Assembly (NCBI RefSeq): GCF_000002985.6
Contig: NC_003280.10
Span: 10,288,501 to 10,352,500, forward strand
Direction: 5' to 3'
Length of the DNA stretch: 64,000 nt
Origin: Caenorhabditis elegans
Lineage: Eukaryota > Nematoda > Chromadorea > Rhabditida > Rhabditidae
Shown here: positions 21,900-32,991 of the stretch, one piece after another
Position numbering within the stretch: the stretch's first letter is position 1
How the letters are laid out: every line of letters starts with the position of its first letter
Translations under genes and position numbers: made by a program
The notes under the pieces: generated by a model
What the model saw: the letters and a program-made list of their open reading frames with translations, nothing else
The model's database searches: none
What the model was told of the DNA's origin: nothing

Positions 21900-24800
21900 T
21901 TAAACAACTTTTAACGTATCCATTTTTGATTTTCCACTCCTCTGCCTTTCTGGATAAGGTGTCACTGCTCGCTTCTTTAAATCTTCTTTCATTTGTGGAG
22001 GCCAATTCTCATCAGTGATAGGTGGCGTTGTTCGAGTGCTCAATGATTTTGTGTCACTGTCAGTTTTTCCGAGAACCCAAAATGTTTCCATTACACCTTT
22101 TCCTTTTATAATCACTTCTCCTCTTGAACTTGTTTCATATTGATGAGGATAATGATCTGTGAGCAGAGAATGTGCAGCTTCTGACATATGAATCATTGAT
22201 GGTTTTCCATTACTTTCCATTCTCGACGCAGTGTTCACTGTATCCCCAAATAGGCAATAACGGGGCATGGATAGACCAACGACACCGGCAACACAAGGCC
22301 CTGAAAAAGTAAAATTCGTTTAAATTTTTAAATACATACGCCAAACTCACCACTATTAATTCCAATTCTTAGTTCAACTTTTTCTCTTGGTAGGTGAGGA
22401 ACCTTGAAGCTCTTACAGTAATCCATAAACTTGAGTGACATATCAACTATTTGCCTGAAGAAACAATAGTTTCCAATGTTACAATTAATTTTTTCCAACT
22501 CTCACTTAATATGGGCATATCCATTTTTTGTCGGTAACCCAGAAACACAAAGATATCCATCTCCAATTGATTCCACTTTATAAACTCCGTGCTCTTCAAT
22601 TATGGTATCAAAATTGCTGTACAAGTCATTTAACAGATTCACGACTTGAAATGGACTACACTTTGCAGCGAGTTGCGTGAATTTAACGACATCAGAAAAG
22701 AGTACTGTAACTGTATCAAACCCTTCTGGTTCCACAGTTTGCCCTGCTTTCAGGCGTTCTGCAACTTGTTTTGGAAGCATTCTACTCAATAAAATATCTG
22801 CTTTCTTTTTTTCCAATGTTAATTCTTTTGTACGTTCTTCTATGTCAACTTCGAGTGTAGATGTGTATTCTTCTAGCATGTTGAATACATGATCCATTAG
22901 GTTTGTGTTTCCTCTGGAAATAAGAATGTTTTATTACTTTTTTAAATTAAAAAATTAGGAAAAAATAAAAGTTAAAAAGTTTTTGTTCTGTTTGTTTTAA
23001 ATCGCACTAAATTTAAAAATTTAATAACTATTCATTTTTTATAAAATTTTACGGACTGAAATTGTACCTAAATTTTTTATAAAATTTGTAACAATTGACA
23101 TCTAAGTTTAACTGCTTTTCATTAAAAATTTTAAACCACCATTACATTTTTAAAATTTTTTTTTGAGAAGCTTAATTATGAAATTAGATTTTGGATACAT
23201 TTTGGGTCTTTAAAGCAGCAATTTTATCCGTTACTACTACTTGTTCAAAATTATAGCTATCAAATTTCAAAATGTTTAACAAAAAATCCCACAAAATAAT
23301 TTTCCTACCTCGGTGTCATTTCAGAGAGCAACTTGCAAATTTGCTCAGCTTTTGGCCTATCCTCCGGCTGCTCCGACCAGCAATCCTTGACCAATGTCGT
23401 CAATCTTGGACTAACTTCCGCATCAAGTATTAACTCCGGTCGGATAGTACGATTTCCTCCTTTTTTCACCATGTACAGTATTTCTGAAGTTGGTCAAATT
23501 ACGATATCTTCTTTTTTCAATTTGTGAACTCAAATCTATAGTTTTGACTTAGTAAGTTAGTCATTTCATCAAAACAAGCTAGTAATTCAAATGACGTGTT
23601 CAAAATAATTCGTCACTTCTTCTCAAATTCAGCGACTTCCTCATGCACTGATCAACTTTAGCGAATCGAACATTCTGCGTCTCTCTTTGATTTATTATCT
23701 ATGAACTGTGTATCAAACAAAAGATACGGGGAGGCGAAGAGACACATAGAAGTTGAGAAATGGTATATAAGACAATTTTTGTTCGGAATATCAACAGTTT
23801 CTCAATACTTTCCAATTCTAAAATGTGCCGTCTTGCAATTCTTGCTCTTTTCTCCGTTGCAATGGTGTCTGTCTATGGACAAGACACCCCACCACCATTC
23901 CTTCGAAATGCTACTCCTGATCAACTAAAAAGCTTCCAACAAATGATTCAAAGTAATGGCCACTTGACGGAGACCGCTATGGGAGCAAAGATTCAGGAAT
24001 GGGTGGATCAGCAAGGAGGAAAAGTTGCAGCTGATTGGAAAGACTTCCAAGAGTTTATCAAAGGACAACAAGGAAAGTCTGAAGCTGCTCATCAAACTGC
24101 CATCTCCAGTTTCTCACCAGAAGCAAAGAAAGTTAGTTGGTTATTTTAAAGCCACGTTTTCCTTGAAAAATGACTTCTTGCATAGCTCAAAAGTTTCATA
24201 TTCTTCTAATTCAGGCTGACGCCGAGCTAACCGCCATTTCCAATGATGCATCTCTTTCTATCAAGGCCAAGGGAGATAAGATCCAAGCTTATCTTACCAC
24301 CCTCCCAGCTAATGTTAAAGCTGAACTCGAGAAGGCTCAAGGACAATAAGACAAGGACTGATTTAGTTCACGTTTCTAATTGGAATTCTAAATATTTAAA
24401 CTTATACTCTAAAACTGAAAATCATAAACTATTTCTGCTCACCATCTGCACCTTCTTTCCTATTTGAAATATCCCATGCTTCTCGTTTGGTGAGAATTTC
24501 AGAAGCAATGATCGCAAAAGAGTATACATCGGCTGAAGGATCCATCTGATGAATAGTCAATGATCCTCTAAGAACTTCTGGAGCTGCCCATAGTAATCGT
24601 TTTTTGGATGGAGTATGTTCTTCAAGAAGGGCTCCCAATCCAAAATCTGTTAGTTTAACTTGCCAACTATCATTGACAAGGCAAGTAGCTGAACGTAGAT
24701 TTCCATGAAGATGCAGAAAACTTTTATGAAGAAAGTTCATACCCTGAAATAACCAATTGATTGATAATATTTTTGAAAAATATGATTCAACTAAAGTACC

Positions 24801-27719
24801 TCTGCAATGTCCGTAATGATACAAAACATAAAGAATCCATCCATTGAAAAATTGCCTCTCGCAATGATATCCTGAAGTGATCCTCTTGAGCACATCTTCC
24901 AGACAGCCACAAACTGAGGTCCATCGATAGATAATCCAATGAATTTATTCAAGTTATCATGTTCCAATTTTCGAAGCTTAACAAATTTCTCCTTCTCTTC
25001 TTTATTCATTTGCATGCTATGATGTTTGGTGGTTAGAACCAAGTCTTTCTCAAACATTTGAACTGTATAATTTTCATGAAATCCACCATCAATCGTCATT
25101 TTACTTTCTCCGGTTATAGTTGATGGCCCGGATTGTAGTGATCTTCGACTATTTGGCTTTCGTTTTTCTTTTTGTGGCATTATAAGTTGAATCGATGGAA
25201 TTTGCCATTCAGAATTCAATCTTTCTTGTTCAGCTCTCCGACCTCTGATCATAAAGCCAAAGCACATGAGCATAATACATATTAGGAAAATCAATACAAT
25301 ACTGGCTACAAATATCAGGACGCCGTATTGATCCCAAAATTGAACTGGACAATATCTTCCAGAAAAACCACAAATTGGAGTATCCAAAGGACGGGTTCCA
25401 TCCCAGAAATGCCAGACACTTCGTCCTTCATCTGAGTATCCCCGTGACAATTGCTGAAAAATTCTGATATTTAAGAGATGAGACAGGAACACATATAATT
25501 GGACATTACAATTACCGAAGACGAGTTGTAAAATGTCATGTTAACTAGTGCCACTTGCTCGTATTTTTCATCTAAACCGTATAGTTGATAGGTTGGGACG
25601 CGGTAGAGATTTTGACCAATTTGAACTCTTCCAGTCATTCCTGAATAAAAGGGGTTGAATAGTAATTATTAAAAAATAGTAAGAATTACACATAGGGACA
25701 AACATGCCTGTCTGCCGCAAAACTACAAACATAAATTGTAAAACTGTAAATGTAAACATTTGAGAAAGACATACCATCAAAGCTAGTAACCATTTGCGGC
25801 ATAAGGAGGTTCAAGTTCCCGTATACCGTTGGATCTGTTGAATTGAGCTTGCTAACTGCCATCCCGTATAAGTAAAACACATCAAAAAGATGTCGAGCGT
25901 AGGATCCCATTGACTGAAAATTCATCAAATTGTGTATTTTTGTATTTTCTTTTTCAAGGCACAAAGTACGATTTGAGGAAGCCTTTTCATTTGCATATTT
26001 GTTTTTCTGTTGGTCTTATGATACAAAATATCAATTTTTGGTCATTTAGTCTAGTCACAACTAAAAAATAAAATAGTAAAAATACCGTAGAAGAGGCATT
26101 TATACATTCTGAAGTATTACACTTCATTGGAGGATTTCTAACAGCATCCGCAATATTTTTGGTGAGGTATTGAAGGAATTCAGCGTCCTGAACGTCACTG
26201 TTGACATCAATCTGAAATGAAATTATGATTTGAAAATTAGAAAGCAAAATCTAACCACAAGCATTTTCTCTGCCGCTCTCCTGGCGTTTGTTTCGTTTCC
26301 ATCAGGTGCTACTGTGAATGACTCCCAAAGTGGAGTTAGTCCATTTGCAACTGAAAAATGTTCTGGTAACCTTTTTATTTTTAAAGTACTCATTTTCAAA
26401 CTCTAAATTCTCACATGTCTTCTTTCCCAAACTTGTTTGTACACCATATCCAATACTCCTCATTGTCAAAAGTATGTGAACGTATTCATTTGTAGTCATA
26501 TTCTGTTGAGCAATACTTATCAAATAATTCCGTTTTTCAGGACCACTAATTGCGCATAAAAGAACAATACGAGCTCGACTCTTTACAGCTTGCAATGTCG
26601 ATCTTGTTAATGCCTCATTATCTGATTGTAGTTCCCCTTTCCAGACAATCCGCACTGGATATAGATCAGGGTCGCTTAAGGTTGCCTCAACATCATCCAT
26701 TACTGATTTACAGTAGTCTTGGTCGTCCTTATAGTATAAAAGTGCCACTCGATCAAATTGGAACATTTCCAAGATTCTTGATGTGGCAAGGCCAAGGCTT
26801 AAAAATTATGAAATGTCATATTTTATTCGTTTTGTATATTTGTATATTTGTTTTGATTGCATCGTCAGAAAATGGCATTGTACCTTTGTAGCCAGTATTT
26901 TGGCAACAATTTCCTGGCATATTTGGAAACACTTCAGAAACTCTTAAATAAGTTTTCCAAATTGCAATTAGGAAGTTGCCACGATGTTTCTCGAGTATTA
27001 CTAATTGTAAGTTCATTATACATATATACAAACAATTCACAGGATGGTGTAAAAATTCGCGAAAAAGTTATAAAAAGAAGGTCATATTATATTTGCACAA
27101 CCGAATCAACTTTGTTAGCTAATTGTTCAAAATAACCCCCATAAAACTTACGTTTGCGCAGTTGGCTGTACCGATGCAACATATGGAAATCTATTGGTAT
27201 CAGCCAACTGGGTATCACTGACAAATCCCCATCCAAGAACCAGCTTCTTGTAAATAGCCGATAAAGTTCCCATGATTGCCAGAGCATCGCCACATGATGG
27301 TCCCACTACAACATCTACATTCATTTCCTTCATAAACTTCATTCCAGCTTTCGCGACGCTTGCTCTATCGCATTCGGTATATTCCATGTAATATCTGAAA
27401 TAATTCATTAACTTTTGAATTTATTGAGATAAGACGTACTCAACATCAAAATCTGTCAAAAATCCTTTGGATTTCAAGTATTGTACTGCAATTGGAAGAG
27501 TTCCACCACAAGATGCCCATCCTATAGATCCAGATTGAGTGTCTTGTGCGGCTGCAATTCCAACTCGAAGCTAAAGATATAAATTTTTATGTATTTCAAA
27601 TGTTCAACATGATTTTAAAATTAAAAAATAATTACCGTCCGCCTTGACGATGGTATCACTTGACATTCGGATGCTCCAAGAACCCAGAGCAAAACCATGG
27701 AAAAATATAGAAGCCGCAT
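21900..27719 (-). CDS. gcy-5: Receptor-type guanylate cyclase GCY-5
   Basis: Fourteen exons (27719-27636, 27570-27440, 27394-27152, 26797-26415, 26350-26256, 26211-26086, 25913-25775, 25640-25516, 25453-24800, 24743-24443, 23483-23309, 22913-22506, 22454-22351, 22300-21900) give 3,369 nt, 1,122 residues. This receptor is known from the right ASE taste neuron, where such cyclases signal salt through cGMP. Order: signal peptide ([19 protein letters not shown]), ANF-receptor-like ectodomain to about 440, membrane helix at about 487-509, kinase-homology domain (HGNLRS near 674, DFG near 693), coiled linker, and cyclase domain with metal-binding FSDVVKF (Asp near 893), ESIGDG (Glu near 933) and [16 protein letters not shown]. 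It is a tandem paralogue of gcy-4. It lacks introns that gcy-4 has in the linker/cyclase and ectodomain. A plus-strand gene is nested in the intron at 23,484-24,442. Confidence 0.94.
23695..23770 (+). promoter_or_regulatory. Promoter of the nested SXP/RAL-2-like gene
   Basis: TATATAA at 23,764-23,770 lies about 53 bp before the ATG of the nested gene. An inverted GATA site (TTATCT, i.e. AGATAA) is at 23,695-23,700. Together they suggest a compact TATA promoter with possible intestinal GATA-factor control. The tissue is inferred, not shown. Confidence 0.5.
23823..24349 (+). CDS. Secreted SXP/RAL-2-like (DUF148) protein
   Basis: Two exons (23823-24131, 24215-24349) give 147 residues. A clear signal peptide ([19 protein letters not shown]) is followed by a helical, Gln/Lys-rich domain: [36 protein letters not shown], then [20 protein letters not shown] and a C-terminal [13 protein letters not shown]. 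This pattern fits the nematode-specific SXP/RAL-2 or DUF148 family of small secreted helical proteins, whose role is largely unknown and may include ligand binding. It lies on the opposite strand inside a gcy-5 intron, with its own TATA box. There are no cysteines in the mature protein. Confidence 0.85.
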
Positions 27720-28811
27720 TTTTCATCAGAATAAGTAATTTTTCGAAAACAATAAATAGTAAATTGAAATTCTACTACTTCTGGGGGTTGGTCTTAATAG
27801 ATTTCCAAACTTTTCTTAAACGAGATTATCTTCCCAATTTTGCACCTTTTTCTTTGAAACCATACGCATTTGGGGGCTTCTTGCTTAATGTTTGAAGTTT
27901 TAATCTTGTTGGTATCTGCATCAAACTTCTCTATTCAAAAATAACATTTTAATCCGGATATCAAAATTTGGTGGTCTTATTTATAGTTGTTATTATACTT
28001 GAATTTGCTTAATAATGAAAAGCTTGGATTCACGGAAGTTGGTGAAATTGCAAAAATGTTTGAAAACTTCCGTTTAAAAGTTACCTTTTTGTAAATAAAA
28101 TATTTTCAACTCTTATGACTTTCCATAAAATACAACTACGACAAAAAGTGATACGATTGCTAAATAGCGGACCTTGGTCGATGTCAACTGAACATACCTG
28201 AATGCATAATGCAACTTCCCAAAACGTTTTCCAAATGTTCAAAAATTAAACTATAATGACTATTTTTGTATAGGAAATGATCATTTTGCATTAGTCGATT
28301 CCTGTGAAATCTCTAGTTTTTTAGTAGGTGATTACTTTCTCTAAAACTGCACGGGGAGAGCCTACACTTCTCTAATAATCTTCTCTAATAATAGCACCTC
28401 CTTAACCGATTGCGTCACTGTACATTCCAAAATGCACGTAGTATTTTTGCACCGAATCCGTACTCACGACGTCAGCAAAGACACATTATGATGTGAAAAC
28501 ATATTTGAAATAGGAGAAATTATTTGAAACAGTTAAAGTTTGTCTATATTGAAAGGTTTCTTTTGTGTTCTAGCGCACAAAATTTCATAACCTAGAAACC
28601 AGTGCAAACATTTTTAGTTTGGCTTCATTTTATTTTATTTCGATCTGGAAACTTTGCAGGGATGAGATTGTAACTCGAAATATGAAAAAAAAAAAACAAA
28701 TGAGCGTTGGAAAGCTGCAATACAATAAATGCTAATTTTAATTACCAAATAATTACTTGACGTGAGGTTTCGAAATGAAATTCAAATCGAAAACAAAATT
28801 TATTTCTCAAA
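27720..28811. other. gcy-5 upstream region
   Basis: About 1.1 kb without coding signals. It carries two candidate CHE-1 cores about 140-160 bp upstream of the gcy-5 start. The remainder is AT-rich and contains no recognised repeat. Confidence 0.6.
27856..27880. promoter_or_regulatory. Candidate CHE-1 (ASE motif) cores upstream of gcy-5
   Basis: GAAACC on the plus strand (27,856-27,861) and GAAGCC on the minus strand (27,875-27,880) lie 137-161 bp upstream of the gcy-5 ATG. CHE-1 sites share a GAARCC core. gcy-5 is a known ASE-right gene, so at least one of these is a reasonable ASE-motif candidate. Confidence 0.5.
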
Positions 28812-29019
28812 ATGGACTTCACAGGACCTCCGTATGGCAAATGGAATGAACAAGTAATTTTTAAAAAATTCTAATAATTCATAGTTTTTTAATTTTCAGC
28901 TCGGTGCCAACGCAACTAATCAAACTGATCAAAAAGCCAAGATTTTGGTGGATAGTATGTTAAATGGAAAATCTGGTATTCTGCTGACTGAAAGTATTTT
29001 GAAACTGAAAGAAAATTAA
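28812..29019 (+). CDS. Small hypothetical protein, 53 residues
   Basis: Two exons (28812-28853, 28900-29019) join at phase 0 over a 46-nt intron with donor GTAATT and acceptor AATTTTCAG. The product begins MDFTGPPYGKWNEQLG and ends ILKLKEN. It has no signal peptide, membrane segment or cysteine, and I do not recognise a family. AATAAA lies about 95 nt after the stop. The tidy splice junction favours a real gene, but the short length leaves doubt. Confidence 0.5.
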
Positions 29020-29794
29020 TTGTAGATAACCAGCAAGCCAGAAACATCGCATCTCCAACACACACCAATTGCTCGAATTTTCGTTAAAATTTAAACTAGT
29101 CGATAATTATTTGAATAAATCTTTAAATTTCATTGAATTTTTATGAATTCGGATGAAAGATTATGAAACATTTTAAGATTGTATTTGATTATTTCAGACA
29201 ATTTTCAATTATTTAAAACACAAAAAATACTGACAGTTTGTGAAATTCCATTTTGCATTTTGTTAGCACTTTTTGGAATTGTTTGCATATTCAAAATTCT
29301 ATCTGGAAAACTTTAAATTTCAGCTCGATTTTTGATTTCTAGTGTTCCTGTGCTTAACATCACAGCACACACAAAACACAGCGAAACACGAGCAAATAGG
29401 TGCTCAAAATTCAAAAATTTACTCCCTACAAGGCAACGTGGCACTTCACTCGTTAGCTATTCACACCTGTACACACACATATAAGTTTCCATTGCCATTC
29501 CGGTCACTGACGTTTTTTAAAAGTGTCAATTTCCTGCAATTCGTTTCCGAATTTCGCGAGACCAACTTCCGCGCGGAAGCCTTGGAACGCGAAATTGGAG
29601 CATGTTTATTTGTGCACCTGAGAGACCCATCAGAGTCCACCAGAGGTGGAGCCAACTGTGAAAATGAAAAATCCGGAAAACTGGGTGTGAAGTGTCTATG
29701 TATGTATTTCATGTATAAAATGAAAACATGTGAAGAGTTAACGAGCCTTTCGTGAGTGACACATTCAAGTTTAATTGAAATTTTTCGGAAAACG
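29020..29794. other. Upstream region of the first cysteine-rich gene
   Basis: 775 bp. A GC-richer block at about 29,540-29,670 resembles promoter DNA. Open frames across it lack splice signals and protein-like features. Confidence 0.55.
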
Positions 29795-31410
29795 ATGCGG
29801 TGCTCAATTATGTGGACTTTTGTGCTTTTGGCTATACCAATGGTTACATCAGAGGTTGGTTAAAATATATTTTGTAGTTTTTTTTTACTTTTAAAAATAT
29901 CGAATTGAAGAAAACTTGAACCTTGGCTAATTTAAATTTCATTAAAAAGTGGTTCAATCAAAACCAGGTAATCAAAAACTGAAAAAGTTTTTGGCAGTAG
30001 GCAAGCTCCAATTGCTCTATTACCCTTTCCTTTTGATTTTCACAAGCAAAATTTACTGATCAAGCATTTTCAGCTATTTGCCCTCACACCGGTTAGCAGA
30101 GTTCGCCGACAATGCTGTGGGAGATCGAGTTCATCGTGTTGCTCATCCTCATCTTCTAATTCCTATTGCATACCGGTGTGTATGGCACAGTGCCAGTCGT
30201 CGTGCACAACACCAATATGTCAGCAACAATGTAGCAACCAGTAAGCCTTCTGAAATCGTATTCGAAAAAGTCATTGTTAGATTATGTATATCTTTTTTGC
30301 AAATTATTTGCTCTAAGAGCTTACTCTTTACATTTCTTTGCGTAAAATTTCTAAAATACTTTTTTCGTATGAAGTACATGCCACCCAAACAATTTATAAT
30401 TATGCATAATTGGAATAAAAAATTGTAAACAATGTCAGATTCTTCAAATAATTCTTTGCAGATGTAATCAACAATGCACTTCAATAACCATCTCATCGGG
30501 TCCTTCCTGCTCCTCATGTCAATCCGCTTGCTCATCGGCTTGCACTACGCCCACTTGCATACGTACTTGCCAAAGAAATTCGTGTTCAAATCTTTGCAAC
30601 ACCGGTTCAAACTCTTGCACAAATCGCTGCAACTCTCAATGTCTTCAAATCTGTACTACTCCATCTTGTACTAATACTTGCTCCAACTCGTGTTCGAACG
30701 CTTGCTCAAATGGTGGAAATCAACCAATCGTCATTGTGATTCCATCAAGTAGTAGAAACTGTCAGAATTCGTGTCAAAATGTAAGACCAATGTCAATCGA
30801 ACTAGCCCCTTTAATCCCATGTATTTCAGCAATGCTCATCGGCATGTACTACAATGACTTGCCGTCAAACATGCCAAAACACTTGTCTAGGATCATGTAA
30901 TTCATGCTCCGGTGGTGGTTGCAATAGCAATAACTCTAATCTCGTAGTGGTGGTAAGTGAACTAAATGAAGGAATTTTTTGAAAACTTTGGAAGGTTGCC
31001 AATATTTTAGAATCAAAGTTTTGGAGTTTGTAAAAAATACTCAATTTTTTTACATGCTCGGAATTTGATGACACCTATTCTTTTTAAAAATTTATTCAGG
31101 TTTTCATTGATGATTAAAAAAATCATTAATGAAAAGTTGTTTCCATTAAAAAGTTGAATTATTTAAAACCAAACAGATTCTATCCTATTTTCAGACTCCC
31201 TGCGAGCGCTCATGTAACAGTGGCTGCCGTTCCACGTGTTCTTCAACATCCACCCTTAGTGTCTGCATTCCAGCATGTCAACAAACTTGCCGGTCAACTT
31301 GTAGTACTGCCAAAACTTTTGTGATTCCATGCACTTCTGGTACATCTGGAAACTCGTGTTCATGTTCTACTGGTTACTCGATTTGCGGCTCACAGTGTTG
31401 CAGATCTTAA
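29795..31410 (+). CDS. Secreted C_tripleX cysteine-rich protein, 294 residues
   Basis: Five exons (29795-29854, 30074-30240, 30462-30780, 30830-30952, 31195-31410) close at 885 nt. The first exon is a signal peptide (MRCSIMWTFVLLAIPMVTS). A convertase-type site RVRR (29-32) is followed at once by Gln and the cysteine-rich body. Most of the mature protein is C-x3-C-x3-C repeats, for example CIPVCMAQCQSSC, CTNTCSNSCSNAC and CIPACQQTCRSTC, separated by short Ser/Thr/Asn stretches. It belongs to the worm C_tripleX family (function unknown; some relatives, the ABU/PQN proteins, are linked to pharyngeal cuticle and the unfolded-protein response). First of three adjacent paralogues. The role as an extracellular cross-linked structural protein is inferred. 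Confidence 0.85.
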
Positions 31411-32991
31411 TTGAGCTTAAATATATTTAATTATTAATGTTTTTTCCCTGAACATAAATACTTATGAAATTAGACCTTAATTCTTAAAAATGTTTTATGG
31501 TAAGAAACTATAAAAATTTACAAGTAAAACCGTAATCGCATATAACGCACATTCCTGCATTCTCAACTTTCTATTGTGCTCATTATTAGCTCAACGATCG
31601 AAAAGTTGTATTTGTATGCGGCTCAGTCTCAAAGAGCACACCATACTACACATTATTCAAGTGGCTATTTTTTTGTCATGCGTCTGGCCCAGACTGGAAT
31701 CAAACAAGGTGATTTGTGCCAATTCGCGGGTCATTGTTCGCTTGACGTGGAATTTGGGAGTACGGTAGCTGATGGGGGAACAAAGGATGAAAGTTGAATA
31801 CGTCGTTTGGTCAAAGATGGATTGATCTAACAAAATGACGGCAAAAGAAATGATGAAAGTGAATAAGCAAATGATGAAAAACGTTTAATATAAAAATTCA
31901 CAATATTTTGTTAAAGTATGGCTCCTAAATAACTAGCATGGTCGAAATGTTTTATAATCAACTGTATAGAAAACCTCATTCTATAGTAAATGTAGTAGTA
32001 CCCATTGTACCATCAATTATGGAGAATTTATACGGTACAGCAAAGGTTATCCAGCAGTGTTTCATAAAGATTTTATGTTAGCCAAATATTTTCTGCTGAG
32101 ATTTATGTAAAACACTTTACGTGTTGTCCAAACAAGAGTCCAAACAAAATTATCCAATGTTCTAGTTTTTGCTGTTGAGTATAAAGACTATATGAATTGC
32201 GAAAAAGCTCAAAAAAATTTCAATTTTCTTTTGAATTAAAAAAAAACAGCTTTTGGTTAAACTTTGCAATTTTTTAAAATAAGCTTCCGTACGAGTTAGC
32301 ATACTTTGTTTGATATTTTCAGGTATACTTGACCATGCTGAACAGTTATGAAAGAAAAAAGAAGGGCTCCCTATGGTTTAAACTTCCCAAAACTTTGATT
32401 GAGTAGTCCCAGGATATTAAGTTTTTTCACAGAAAAATTTTCGAGATTTTCGAAACTTTTGAATTTGGATCATAGTCTAAAAATGCAGAAAACATTCGAA
32501 GTTCTTTTGAAAATTGTAGAAATTATGAAAATTTAAGGAGCATTGCTATGGCTCCTGATACGTAGATAATGAAAAAAATTTCTGCAGCAGGTTTTAACAC
32601 CCCTAGTTTTTTTTTCGCAGCTCCACCCTCATTTCTGAAGTCGCAAACTTTGTTCGAGTTGCAAAGAATGTAGTCTATTCTGCAATCAAACATTCATTTT
32701 CACTTTCTCTATAATCCATGTTCTTCAGTTTTTACATGTTTCTTCATTGTGTTCTGCCCTTCTCTATTCAAAAATTGCCCGCCTGGTGTTCCATTGTTTA
32801 TCATGCGCATTATCGCTCATTAACAAAGCGATAACAAGGTTCATTCTCGGGCAAAAGGGGGATAGGGGAAAGACGACCATTGGGGAGGTAAAAACGTCCC
32901 CCGGCGACCGGATGCCGCTCGTGGAAAAAGGCTTAAAAGAGCCAATACTTTGCACAGTTTGGCACATTTTCTTGTCGGCTCGGCCTTAGTT
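31411..32991. other. Intergenic region upstream of the second cysteine-rich gene
   Basis: 1.58 kb with no gene model. The last 200 bp contain GATA-like sites (TTATCA at 32,798-32,803 and GATAA at 32,830-32,834) and a GC-rich block, consistent with a promoter. Confidence 0.55.
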
